Source: Prevotella sp. UBA6994 | GTDB lineage: Bacteria; Bacteroidota; Bacteroidia; Bacteroidales; Bacteroidaceae | Length of the DNA: 64,000 nt | Direction of reading: 5' to 3' | NCBI GenBank assembly: GCA_002449845.1 | Contig: DJXW01000019.1 | Coordinates: forward strand, 1-64,000 | Shown: positions 34,722 to 43,734 of the stretch, piece by piece | How the letters are laid out: each line of letters begins with the position of its first letter | How positions within the stretch are numbered: position 1 is the first letter of the stretch | Program-made: the position numbers and the translations under genes | The notes under the pieces: model-generated | Database searches by the model: none | Told to the model about the DNA's origin: nothing | Seen by the model: the letters and a program-made list of their open reading frames with translations, nothing else

Positions 34722-35201
34722 GTGAATAAAGACGAGTTAGAACTCAGGAAAAAGAGTCCGATACAAATAAAAAACAAGAAAGCCTCGTTAGAGTATTTCT
34801 TTGTTGAGACGTTCACCGCAGGTATTGTGCTTACGGGAACCGAAATCAAGTCTATCCGTGCGGGAAAGGCTTCGCTCGTGGATACGTATTGTTATATTGT
34901 CAACGGTGAGATATGGGTGAAGGGTATGAATATTTCGCCCTATTTCTATGGGTCATACGCTAACCACGAGGCCAAGCGAGATAGAAAATTGTTGCTCACC
35001 AAGCGTGAGATTCATAAGTTGCAGGAAGCCGACAAACAACCTGGATTTACCATTGTACCCATCTTGATTTTCATAGACGATCATGGTCGTGCAAAGGTAG
35101 ATATTGCATTGTGTAGGGGAAAGAAAGAATACGATAAGCGCCAGACCTTGAAGGAAAAGGAAGACAGACGCGAGATGGATAGAGCCATCAAACATTATTA
35201 G
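34722..35201 (+). CDS. smpB: SsrA-binding protein
   Basis: Binds tmRNA for trans-translation. The SmpB blocks are KNKKASLEYFFVE, GIVLTGTEIKSIRAGKASL, AKRDRKLLL and GKKEYDKRQTLKEKEDRREM. GTG 34722 (VNKDELELRKKSPIQIKN) is preferred to a TTG 12 codons upstream because it gives a usual length (159). The stop is one base before metH. Confidence 0.95.
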   Translation: MNKDELELRKKSPIQIKNKKASLEYFFVETFTAGIVLTGTEIKSIRAGKASLVDTYCYIVNGEIWVKGMNISPYFYGSYANHEAKRDRKLLLTKREIHKLQEADKQPGFTIVPILIFIDDHGRAKVDIALCRGKKEYDKRQTLKEKEDRREMDRAIKHY

Positions 35202-35202
35202 A

Positions 35203-38007
35203 ATGAGCATTCGGCAATTAGCAAGCAAAAAGATATTAATTCTCGATGGAGCAATGGGAACGATGATTCAGGGGTATGAACTCACTGAGTCTGACTTCTG
35301 GACAGAGTCCATTCGTGATTCTATGCCTTTGTTAAAGCAATCATCCTTGCAAATGCAAGGAAACAATGACGTCTTGAATTTGTCAAGACCCGACGTGATC
35401 ATGGATATTCATCGGAAGTATCTGCGTGCGGGAGCCGACCTGATAGAGACGAATACATTCTCTTCTCAACGCATTTCACAAGCCGACTATCACTTGGAAA
35501 ACTATGCTCGTACCATTGCTCTTGAGGGTGCGAGGATTGCCAGACGTGCCGTTGACGAGTTTTCAACACCAGACAAACCTCGCTTCGTGTTGGGCTCGGT
35601 AGGACCAACCAACAAGACGTGCTCCATGAGCCCTGACGTAAGCAATCCTTCCATGCGTGATTTAACGTATGATACTCTCTTTGATGCTTATTTTGAGCAG
35701 ATGGATGCGTTGATTGAAGGTGGTGTTGATGCATTCTTGATAGAAACTATCTTTGATACACTCAATGCGAAGGTTGCCATTGACGCTGCCCTTCATGCCA
35801 TGAAGAGCAGAGGAGTGGATTTGCCCATCATGCTAAGTGTGACGGTCAGCGACTTGGCTGGTCGTACCTTGAGCGGACAGACACTCGACGCATTCTTGGC
35901 AAGCGTGAGTGCTTACCCGATATTCTCTGTGGGCTTGAATTGTTCTTTCGGAGCCCAACAGATGAAACCTTATTTGAAAGAACTATCTCAAAAAGCTCCA
36001 TATTATATTTCTGCCTATCCCAATGCTGGATTGCCTAATTCGTTGGGCTTGTATGATGAAACGGCAGAAAGTATGTCTCCTAAGATTCGTGAGTTTATTG
36101 ACGAAGGCTTGGTGAATATTCTTGGCGGATGTTGCGGAACGACGGATGAGTTTATCCGTAAATATGCTGAAATGGCAGAAGGTAAAACTCCTCGTCAACC
36201 ACGTCCTTTCCCCCATACGATGCAACTTTCCGGATTGGAACAGTTGAACGTGACGGATGAAGTTCATTTTGTCAATGTGGGTGAACGTTGTAATGTGGCA
36301 GGTTCAAGGAAGTTTTTGCGACTCATCAAGGAGAAAAACTATGATGAGGCTATGTCGATTGCGCGCAAGCAAGTGGAAGATGGCGCATTGGTCATCGACA
36401 TCAACATGGACGATGGCTTGTTAGATGCCAAGGCAGAGATGGTGAACTTCCTCAACTTGATAGCCGCAGAGCCAGACATCGCCAAGGTTCCCGTGATGAT
36501 AGACTCATCTAAATGGGACGTGATTACGGCTGGCTTGAAATGCGTTCAAGGCAAATGTATCGTCAATTCCATTTCTTTGAAAGAGGGAGAGGATGTGTTT
36601 ATCCAACACGCAAAGGATGTAAAGAGATATGGAGCGGCTGTAGTGGTGATGTGTTTTGACGAGATAGGACAAGCCACTACTTATGAACGAAGGATTGAGA
36701 TTGCCCAACGTGCCTATCAAATATTGACTGAGCAGGTGGGGATGAATCCTTTAGATATTATCTTTGACCCCAATGTTCTTGCCATTGCTACGGGAATGGA
36801 AGAACATGATAGTTATGCACTCGACTTCATACGAGCCACGTCGTGGATTAGGAAAAATCTGCCAGGTGCGCATGTGAGTGGAGGAGTAAGCAATTTGTCA
36901 TTCTCGTTTCGTGGAAACAACTACGTGCGTGAGGCCATGCATTCGGTATTCTTGTATCATGCCATTCAGCAAGGGATGGATTTCGGAATTGTGAATCCTG
37001 CAACGAAGGTCACATATTCCGACATTCCTGAAGATGAGCTGAGGGTGATAGAAGACGTGGTGCTCAACAGAAAGCGAGGTGCTGCCGATGAACTCATTGA
37101 ATTGGCTAATAGGTTGTTGGCTGAGGAGATGAGTAGGAAGAACGGAGAGAATCCTGCCAATAAACCCTCTTCCGTTCATCAGCAGTCGTCATCTCAACAA
37201 GCTTGGAGAAACGAGAATGTAGATAAGCGTCTCTCTTATGCCTTGCGTAAGGGTATAGGTGATTATTTGGAACAAGACATCAATGAGGCTTTGCAGTTAT
37301 ATCCCAAAGCGGTGAACATTATTGAAGGTCCGTTGATGGCTGGAATGAATGAAGTAGGCGAGTTGTTTGGTGCAGGGAAGATGTTCCTTCCCCAAGTGGT
37401 CAAGACAGCTCGTACGATGAAACAAGCCGTGGCTATCTTGCAGCCATATATTGAAAAGGAAAAGCAAGATGGCAATGGTTCAAAACGTGGAAAAGTGATT
37501 CTCGCCACCGTGAAAGGAGACGTTCACGACATCGGGAAGAATATCGTGGGCGTGGTGATGGCTTGCAACAATTACGAGGTCATTGACTTGGGCGTGATGA
37601 TTCCCGCTGAGCAAATCGTGAGGAAAGCCATTGAGGAAAAGGCAGATATGATTGGATTGAGCGGCTTGATAACACCGTCGCTTGAGGAAATGGTGAACGT
37701 GGCGAGGGAGATGAAGGCAGCAGGACTCGACATCCCCATCATGATTGGCGGAGCAACGACCAGTCAGATGCACGTGGCTTTGAAGATTGCTCCCGTATAT
37801 GGCGGTCCTGTGGTATGGATGAAAGACGCTTCTCAAAACGTGTTGGCAGCTTCCAGGCTGCTCAATGCGGAGGAAAAGGGAAAGTATGCGAGTGAGTTGG
37901 ATGTGAAATACCAAGAGTTACGCGAGACATTTGGCAAGGAACAGGAAAAGTTGATGTCATTGGAAGAGGCGCGAAAGAAAAAGTTGGATTTATTTAGTGA
38001 AAAATGA
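35203..38007 (+). CDS. metH: Cobalamin-dependent methionine synthase without reactivation domain
   Basis: Transfers a methyl group from methyl-tetrahydrofolate to homocysteine. Three modules are clear: the homocysteine domain (LDGAMGTMIQ; zinc Cys in GLNCSFG and GGCCGTT), the folate domain (VNVGERCNVAGSRKFL), and the cobalamin module with the cap and Rossmann parts (DVHDIGKNIV, GLSGLITPS). The protein stops at 934 residues, just after the linker that in E. coli MetH leads to the ~330-residue AdoMet-binding reactivation domain, so that domain is absent. A Ser/Gln-rich stretch (~645-670) joins the folate and cap modules. No riboswitch fits in the single-base gap to smpB. Overlaps the next gene by four bases. 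Confidence 0.93.
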   Translation: MSIRQLASKKILILDGAMGTMIQGYELTESDFWTESIRDSMPLLKQSSLQMQGNNDVLNLSRPDVIMDIHRKYLRAGADLIETNTFSSQRISQADYHLENYARTIALEGARIARRAVDEFSTPDKPRFVLGSVGPTNKTCSMSPDVSNPSMRDLTYDTLFDAYFEQMDALIEGGVDAFLIETIFDTLNAKVAIDAALHAMKSRGVDLPIMLSVTVSDLAGRTLSGQTLDAFLASVSAYPIFSVGLNCSFGAQQMKPYLKELSQKAPYYISAYPNAGLPNSLGLYDETAESMSPKIREFIDEGLVNILGGCCGTTDEFIRKYAEMAEGKTPRQPRPFPHTMQLSGLEQLNVTDEVHFVNVGERCNVAGSRKFLRLIKEKNYDEAMSIARKQVEDGALVIDINMDDGLLDAKAEMVNFLNLIAAEPDIAKVPVMIDSSKWDVITAGLKCVQGKCIVNSISLKEGEDVFIQHAKDVKRYGAAVVVMCFDEIGQATTYERRIEIAQRAYQILTEQVGMNPLDIIFDPNVLAIATGMEEHDSYALDFIRATSWIRKNLPGAHVSGGVSNLSFSFRGNNYVREAMHSVFLYHAIQQGMDFGIVNPATKVTYSDIPEDELRVIEDVVLNRKRGAADELIELANRLLAEEMSRKNGENPANKPSSVHQQSSSQQAWRNENVDKRLSYALRKGIGDYLEQDINEALQLYPKAVNIIEGPLMAGMNEVGELFGAGKMFLPQVVKTARTMKQAVAILQPYIEKEKQDGNGSKRGKVILATVKGDVHDIGKNIVGVVMACNNYEVIDLGVMIPAEQIVRKAIEEKADMIGLSGLITPSLEEMVNVAREMKAAGLDIPIMIGGATTSQMHVALKIAPVYGGPVVWMKDASQNVLAASRLLNAEEKGKYASELDVKYQELRETFGKEQEKLMSLEEARKKKLDLFSEK

Positions 38008-38624
38008 TTAGATGTATTTTATTTGATTTTGGTGGAGTCGTGGTTACGTTAGACCAGAATCAGGCAGTGAAAAGATTTAAGGAAATAGGACTTAAAGACG
38101 CAGAGAAAATGCTTGACCCTTATACGCAGATGGGCATTTTCGGCGAGTTGGAAGTGGGAGCTATATCAGCTGAGCAGTTTCGGGAGTCACTAAGCAAACA
38201 GGTGGGTCACGAATTGACGTTTCAGGAGTGCCGTTATGCTTGGACAGGTTATTGCAAGGAAGTTCCCCACAGAAATTTGGAGGCTTTACTGAAATTGAAA
38301 GAGGAAGGTTATCGTGTCATCTTGTTGTCTAACACCAATCCTTTCATGATGGATTGGGCGTTAAGTGATGACTTTGACGGTGAAGGACATTCTCTGGATT
38401 ATTATTTTGACGAACTGTATTTAAGCTACCAGGTAAAGCTCATGAAGCCAAACGACTTATTCTATCGCCATGTGATGCGCAAGGAAAAGTTTTTCCCACA
38501 AGAGTGCCTGTTCGTTGACGATGGTCCACGCAATGTAGCGGCAGCAAGTCAAATCGGTATTCAGACCTTTTGCCCGAAAAACGGGGCTGACTGGACCAAA
38601 GAGATATATGATTATTTGAAATAA
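38004..38624 (+). CDS. HAD-superfamily hydrolase (YihX-like)
   Basis: HAD subfamily IA, 206 residues. Motif I is FDFGGVVVTLD, in which the usual second Asp is Gly, as in YihX-type sugar-phosphate phosphatases; motif II is VILLSNTN, motif III the Lys in QVKLMKPN, motif IV FVDDGPRN. The substrate is unknown. Its start overlaps the metH stop by four bases. Confidence 0.85.
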   Translation: MIRCILFDFGGVVVTLDQNQAVKRFKEIGLKDAEKMLDPYTQMGIFGELEVGAISAEQFRESLSKQVGHELTFQECRYAWTGYCKEVPHRNLEALLKLKEEGYRVILLSNTNPFMMDWALSDDFDGEGHSLDYYFDELYLSYQVKLMKPNDLFYRHVMRKEKFFPQECLFVDDGPRNVAAASQIGIQTFCPKNGADWTKEIYDYLK

Positions 38625-38680
38625 AGACAGATGACGGGTGTTCCGTCGTTTGCCTTGAAGGAATATAAACACACAAAACT

Positions 38681-39544
38681 ATGTTTAGGAAGAAAAGAAG
38701 ATGGCATTGTCTGAAAGGACAGCCTATTACTGAACTGGACAAACAAGTGATGTATTGGGAAAACAAGGGTAAGTTGGTTCCCACTCGTGACTTGATAAAA
38801 ACGCCTGAGCAAATTGAGGGAATCAAGAGAAGTGGCATTGTCAACACGGGCGTGCTTGACGAGGTTGCCAAACAAATCCATGAGGGCATGAGTACATTGG
38901 AGATAGACCAGATTTGCTATGACTATTGTACCTCTCATGGTGCTACTCCCGCTTGCCTCAATTACGAGGGCTTCCCCAAGAGTGTATGTACAAGCATCAA
39001 CGAAGTTGTTTGCCACGGCATTCCCAAGAAAGAAGACGTGTTGAAAGAGGGCGACATCATCAACGTTGATTTCACCACCATCTTGGATGGCTATTATGCT
39101 GATGCTTCTCGTATGTTTATCATCGGTAAGACAACGCCCGAAAAGGAACAATTGGTACGTGTGGCAAAGGAATGTTTGGAGATTGGAGCAGAGGCAGCCA
39201 AGCCCTTTGGCTTCGTGGGAGACATTGGCCATGCCATTCAGAAACATGCCGACAAGTATCATTATGGTATCGTACGCGACCTCTGTGGTCATGGCGTGGG
39301 CTTGAAGTTTCACGAAGAGCCCGACGTGCTGCATTATGGCGGTCATCGTGGCACTGGAATGCTCTTGGTGCCTGGTATGGTGTTTACGATAGAACCTATG
39401 GTGAACATGGGTTCATGGAAAGTGTTTATTGATGAGGATGACGAATATGGTTGGGAAGTGATTTCCGAGGACGAACTTCCAAGTGCACAATGGGAGCATA
39501 CGTTCTTGATGACTGAACATGGTGTGGAAATTCTCACGTATTGA
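38681..39544 (+). CDS. map: Methionine aminopeptidase type I
   Basis: Removes N-terminal Met. All five metal ligands are visible: Asp in NVDFTT, Asp in YADASR, His in LCGHGVGLKFHEEP, Glu in FTIEPMV, Glu in QWEHTF. A ~40-residue N-terminal extension (KKRRWHCLKGQPITELDKQV) precedes the catalytic domain, as in other members of this phylum. Four bases separate its stop from tsaD. Confidence 0.95.
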   Translation: MFRKKRRWHCLKGQPITELDKQVMYWENKGKLVPTRDLIKTPEQIEGIKRSGIVNTGVLDEVAKQIHEGMSTLEIDQICYDYCTSHGATPACLNYEGFPKSVCTSINEVVCHGIPKKEDVLKEGDIINVDFTTILDGYYADASRMFIIGKTTPEKEQLVRVAKECLEIGAEAAKPFGFVGDIGHAIQKHADKYHYGIVRDLCGHGVGLKFHEEPDVLHYGGHRGTGMLLVPGMVFTIEPMVNMGSWKVFIDEDDEYGWEVISEDELPSAQWEHTFLMTEHGVEILTY

Positions 39545-39548
39545 TAAC

Positions 39549-40574
39549 ATGGAAGATATTTATATATTAGGTATAGAGAGCAGTTGCGATGATACTTCTG
39601 CTGCCGTTTTACGCAATGGCGTGTTGTTAAGCAACGTTACCGCTTCTCAAGCCGTGCATGAGGCATACGGTGGTGTGGTTCCTGAATTGGCTTCAAGGGC
39701 ACATCAGCAGAACGTTGTTCCCGTCGTTGACCAAGCTATCAAACGTGCTGGAATAGACAAACACCAATTGTCAGCCGTTGCCTTTACCCGTGGACCGGGT
39801 TTGATGGGCTCGTTGTTGGTTGGTGTTAGCTTTGCCAAGGGCTTTGCCCGTTCTTTGGGAATCCCACTGATAGACGTAAATCACCTGCAAGGTCATGTAA
39901 TGGCACATTTCATCAAGGAGTCTGATGATGACCAGAGTGCTCCACCGTTCCCTTTCCTTTGTTTGTTGGTAAGTGGGGGTAATTCTCAGATCGTCAAGGT
40001 AAATGCGTATAACGACATGCAGGTACTTGGACAGACTATAGATGATGCAGCTGGAGAAGCCATAGACAAATGTTCTAAAGTAATGGGATTGGGTTATCCT
40101 GGCGGACCTATCATAGATAAGTTGGCTCGTCAAGGCAATCCCAAGGCTTATCGCTTCGCCGAGCCACATATACCTGGCTTGGATTATAGTTTCAGTGGTC
40201 TGAAGACCTCTTTCTTATACAGTCTTCGTGATTGGGTGAAGGATGATCCTGATTTCGTGGAGCATCATAAGGAAGACATAGCAGCCAGTTTAGAGTTTAC
40301 CGTGGTAGATATTCTCATGAAGAAACTGAAACTGGCTGTCAAGGAAACGGGTATCAAGCATGTGGCTGTGGCAGGGGGCGTTTCTGCCAATACTGGCTTG
40401 CGCAACGCATTTCATGAGTATGCGAGGAAGTATCATAGGACGATTTACATTCCCAAGTTCAGTTATACCACCGACAATGCTGCCATGATTGGCATTACGG
40501 GATATTATAAATACATGGACAACGACTTTTGTTCTATTGATAAGCCAGCATTCTCTAAAGTTACTTTTGAATAG
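39549..40574 (+). CDS. tsaD: tRNA N6-adenosine threonylcarbamoyltransferase
   Basis: Makes the t6A modification at position 37 of ANN-decoding tRNAs with TsaB/E. Signatures include GIESSCDDTSAAV, the metal site HLQGHVMAH, LVSGGNSQIV, GEAIDKCSKVMGLGYPGGP and AVAGGVSANTGLR. ATG 39549 is used; a longer frame overlaps the end of map. Length 341. Confidence 0.96.
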   Translation: MEDIYILGIESSCDDTSAAVLRNGVLLSNVTASQAVHEAYGGVVPELASRAHQQNVVPVVDQAIKRAGIDKHQLSAVAFTRGPGLMGSLLVGVSFAKGFARSLGIPLIDVNHLQGHVMAHFIKESDDDQSAPPFPFLCLLVSGGNSQIVKVNAYNDMQVLGQTIDDAAGEAIDKCSKVMGLGYPGGPIIDKLARQGNPKAYRFAEPHIPGLDYSFSGLKTSFLYSLRDWVKDDPDFVEHHKEDIAASLEFTVVDILMKKLKLAVKETGIKHVAVAGGVSANTGLRNAFHEYARKYHRTIYIPKFSYTTDNAAMIGITGYYKYMDNDFCSIDKPAFSKVTFE

Positions 40575-40596
40575 AACGTTTGGTAACTATACAAAA

Positions 40597-40651
40597 AACC
40601 GATGGTTTCTATATGAGTGACCATCGGTTTCTTATATGGTGACCATCGGTT
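40597..40651 (+). terminator. Terminator of tsaD with a duplicated arm
   Basis: AACCGATGGT (40597-40606) pairs with ACCATCGGTT at 40620-40629, followed by TCTTAT. The right arm with its flank is repeated at 40642-40651 (about 22 bases on), so two alternative hairpins are possible. Confidence 0.7.
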
Positions 40652-40700
40652 CCTTGATATGGGAAAAACTGAGAACCTTATCAATAGGTCTTGCAAACCA

Positions 40701-42425
40701 CTAAAATGAAACGCTGAATGAAGCTCCTAAAATCCATGTACTCATGTGCTTTTTCTTGTTGAAGACGTATGGCTTTGTGCCATTTTCTATGACTGAGGCA
40801 AGGTTGGCTAAGTTGGGTATGGCGGTCAAGATAAATTCATTAGGGGCATATTCCAATGTGAAGTTCTTTTTGGTATAATCATAGTCGCAGAACAACTTCC
40901 AACAATAATTGCCATTGTATGCGTAAGTCAATGAAAGGCCTGTGCCAAACGACGTGGAGGTGTTGCCTTTGACGGTGAGGTAATCCCAATCAATGTCATA
41001 GTTTTGGTCGGTAGCCTTGATGTCCTTGATAGAAAATTTCTCCACCTCACCGTTATGGATAGCTGCATAACAGTCTGCGTCTTTGATGTTTCCTTTGAAT
41101 TGTGCACTGATTTCGAGCGCTTGCATGAAACTGTTTCCTACAAGGAGTTTTGTGCCGATGGCAAAGCGGTCTGTGATGGGAAAGTTGAAATACAAACCTG
41201 CACTCGCAACAAACTCTGTCAAGTGGTCGCTTTCAATAGAAAATTGGTTTTCGGTGATAACATCTTTAAGGGATCCAGTTATCTCTTCTGTGTCATCTCC
41301 TTCAAACCCGATGTCGTCGCTATTTGCGTGATACTTGAAAAAGTCAAGGTATTCTTGTTCGTTCTGAATGAATGAGTTCCAACTGTTAATAGGTGTGGAT
41401 ACAACACGAAGTCTGCCGCCAATACCAATATATTTGTTTAGGAAATAAGCACCTTCAGCTTGCACTGCCGTTGACTTGCGGAAATGGAGGTTCATGTCTT
41501 CGGGATCTTCAAAAAGGAAATCTTCATCTTCCCCTTGATTCAATTCTGTGCTGAAATCAATGTTCTCGAATGAGAATCCAATACCCATAGAGATGTCGAA
41601 GAAAGAGGGATGGTCACGGTCAAGTTTGGGATAGTTGGTAAGGTTGCCTCGCAAGAGATGCTTGTCTTTATAGATAAGGTCGCTGAGAGCATACGCCAAC
41701 TCTCCCGATAGGATACCGATACCCGCACCGGAAAGAACATCGCTCACCCAGTGGCGGTTGTTCAGTACACGCATTACACCGGTGGCTGTGGCTGAACCGA
41801 AACCTAACAATGAATACCAAGGCGACCGTGTCAAACCGTATTCCTTGTGTAAGATAGTTGCACCGGCAAATGCCGTTGCCGTATGGCCCGATGGCCATGA
41901 GTTGCGAGTACTTCCGTCTGGGCGCATCTCACTTGCCGTATATTTGATTCCATTCACGAAGGCTGCCATGAGTCCGTAGGTCAATCCTGATGAAACCAAC
42001 AGGCGTTGCCAATCGGAACGACCTTCTACACCAGCCAGCTTCAGACCAACGGTCAAGGCAGGACCAAGGAATTGGGTGTAGTTGTCTATCTCTGTCTTAA
42101 ACTCAGTCAGCAATCTGGTTTTCTGATGAATGTTATCATAGTTTTGTCTAAACGATTCTTTTTCACCTTTGGCAATGATACCAGCCACGAAGATAGGCAC
42201 TCCAGCCCAAGTGATGTCGTCTAAAGGCTTGAACGAGGGTGCACTTGGTTGGTTGATTTTTTGCATCAACAACTTCGACGGGGTGGGGGAGAAGTTGAAA
42301 CTGGTGGTATCTGAAGTGTACATAGACGATAATTTTGTGTCTGGTACGTTCATGTGCCAATCTTCTGCAGACAGGTGTAGGGGAAAACTACAAAGTATGG
42401 CTAAGATAAAGACTATATTTCTCAT
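40701..42425 (-). CDS. PAP2-family phosphatase fused to an outer-membrane beta-barrel
   Basis: A signal peptide (IVFILAILCSFPLHLSAED) precedes a PAP2 domain with all three motifs: KYTASEMRP, PSGHTATAFA, and RVLNNRHWVSDVLSG. From ~residue 275 the protein changes to amphipathic beta strands (ISMGIGFSFENIDF, ASAGLYFNFPI, FGTGLSLTYAYN), ending ILGASFSVSF with a terminal Phe, the usual outer-membrane barrel signal. The PAP2 part could dephosphorylate a lipid or lipid A; the substrate is not known. A -7 element TAATTTTG lies at 42495-42488. Confidence 0.8.
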   Translation of the reverse strand: MRNIVFILAILCSFPLHLSAEDWHMNVPDTKLSSMYTSDTTSFNFSPTPSKLLMQKINQPSAPSFKPLDDITWAGVPIFVAGIIAKGEKESFRQNYDNIHQKTRLLTEFKTEIDNYTQFLGPALTVGLKLAGVEGRSDWQRLLVSSGLTYGLMAAFVNGIKYTASEMRPDGSTRNSWPSGHTATAFAGATILHKEYGLTRSPWYSLLGFGSATATGVMRVLNNRHWVSDVLSGAGIGILSGELAYALSDLIYKDKHLLRGNLTNYPKLDRDHPSFFDISMGIGFSFENIDFSTELNQGEDEDFLFEDPEDMNLHFRKSTAVQAEGAYFLNKYIGIGGRLRVVSTPINSWNSFIQNEQEYLDFFKYHANSDDIGFEGDDTEEITGSLKDVITENQFSIESDHLTEFVASAGLYFNFPITDRFAIGTKLLVGNSFMQALEISAQFKGNIKDADCYAAIHNGEVEKFSIKDIKATDQNYDIDWDYLTVKGNTSTSFGTGLSLTYAYNGNYCWKLFCDYDYTKKNFTLEYAPNEFILTAIPNLANLASVIENGTKPYVFNKKKHMSTWILGASFSVSF

Positions 42426-42487
42426 GACTAAACAATGTGTTTGTTGAGCGTAAATATGATGTTTAATATGTAAATGTTTTATATCTG

Positions 42488-42495
42488 CAAAATTA
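42488..42495 (-). promoter_or_regulatory. -7 element of the PAP2-barrel gene
   Basis: TAATTTTG on the - strand, 62 bases before the start codon; no clear -33 element. Confidence 0.4.
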
Positions 42496-42580
42496 ATGTT
42501 TTAAATTGAATTATGAGACTTATCATGCAAAAATTCTTGACTATTATTGTCAAAAAGTTATTTTTGTTAGGAAAAAATTG

Positions 42581-42588
42581 TATTTTTG
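42581..42588 (+). promoter_or_regulatory. -7 element of the DUF4421 gene
   Basis: TATTTTTG; a second identical element is at 42559-42566. The transcription start should be near 42595, which limits how far upstream the start codon can lie. Confidence 0.4.
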
Positions 42589-42616
42589 CAAAAAATAATT
42601 TGATTCAATTCATCAC

Positions 42617-43720
42617 ATTACGGAAAAGTTAAGGTTCATACACGTTTTTCATAAGACAGTTGCTTTAGTTGCTTTGCTCCTTGCATCGTTGTCATTGTAT
42701 GCTGGTAACGGCAAGGGCAATCTCATACGACAATTGGGCAATCTCATCGACACGCTTACCGTGCGCGGTATTGATAAGCAATATATTCATGTGCCGGAAA
42801 AGCCTTGGCAAGTCATGTTGAAGGGCAATGCGAATGAAATGAATCTGGATGTTGAGTCTTTTTACCGAGGTGAAGGTCTTGATTACAGATGGGATTCCAA
42901 ACTGGAAACGGGAACGAGTAAGTCTTTCGGAGCTTGGGTAGGATACCGTGGATATGGACTTGGCTATCAGTTCACGATAGGAAGCGTCGAGGGAGCAAAT
43001 TTCAACTTTGGTGTTGGTGGCAGTACTTACACAATCAGATTGAATGTCCGCCGTTTTAAAACCTCAGAGACTGATATCCGATTCAGGGGGGCTATTACTG
43101 ATGAAGAAACCCCAGACTTTGATGATAAGGTGAAGATGGAAATGGACGAGCCTATCTTTGTCAAATCTACCCTTTTGGAAGGATATTACATGTTTAACGG
43201 CAAGCATTTTTCCAATACTGCTGGTTATGACCAATCTACCATACAATTGCGTTCAGCAGGTTCTGTGATAGTTGGTGCATCTTGGTTTACTGCCGATATA
43301 GACTATGCAGCCAATATCAATACCCTTTTTGTGATGATGATGAATAATATCGGTCGCATTAAGGTCAACCAATTGAACATCGGTGCTGGATATGCTTATA
43401 ATTGGGTTCCAGCCAAGGGGTGGCTTGTCAATGCCATGTTTATGCCCTCCTTAGCTGCTGTTAACCGACTGAAAATGTGGAACTATGATATTAATCCTAA
43501 TCTTGATAAGGATGAACCTTTGCTTGTGCCAAAGGACGTTACTGTAAGCCACAGCCGATTGAAGGTCAATCTTGCAGGATGGCTTACTCTCGTGTATAAC
43601 CACAAGGATTGGTTTGCCACCCTCAAAGGCCAATGGAATCAGTTTACGTACAAACGCAATGATTCCAATGGTCAACTTTCCAATTGGTATGTGAATGTAG
43701 GAATCGGAAAGAGATTCTGA
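42617..43720 (+). CDS. DUF4421 outer-membrane beta-barrel protein (start codon uncertain)
   Basis: The body matches DUF4421-type barrel proteins: FGAWVGYRGYGLGYQF, NFGVGGSTYTIRLNVRRF, GSVIVGASWF, the late NIGAGYAYNWVPAKGW, and the terminal WYVNVGIGKRF. There is a clear signal peptide, LRFIHVFHKTVALVALLLAS, but no ATG or GTG before it in frame. The frame is open from 42599, and the first canonical start, TTG 42674, would cut the signal peptide to eleven residues. ATT 42617 (then TEKLRFIHV) is the best fit; ATT 42608 and ATA 42638 are alternatives. Convergent with the next gene. Confidence 0.7.
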   Translation: MTEKLRFIHVFHKTVALVALLLASLSLYAGNGKGNLIRQLGNLIDTLTVRGIDKQYIHVPEKPWQVMLKGNANEMNLDVESFYRGEGLDYRWDSKLETGTSKSFGAWVGYRGYGLGYQFTIGSVEGANFNFGVGGSTYTIRLNVRRFKTSETDIRFRGAITDEETPDFDDKVKMEMDEPIFVKSTLLEGYYMFNGKHFSNTAGYDQSTIQLRSAGSVIVGASWFTADIDYAANINTLFVMMMNNIGRIKVNQLNIGAGYAYNWVPAKGWLVNAMFMPSLAAVNRLKMWNYDINPNLDKDEPLLVPKDVTVSHSRLKVNLAGWLTLVYNHKDWFATLKGQWNQFTYKRNDSNGQLSNWYVNVGIGKRF

Positions 43721-43734
43721 TAGTCCTTGATGAC

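Noticed and set aside
35100..35203. Cobalamin riboswitch upstream of metH
   Set aside because: metH starts one base after smpB; no B12-box-like sequence is visible.
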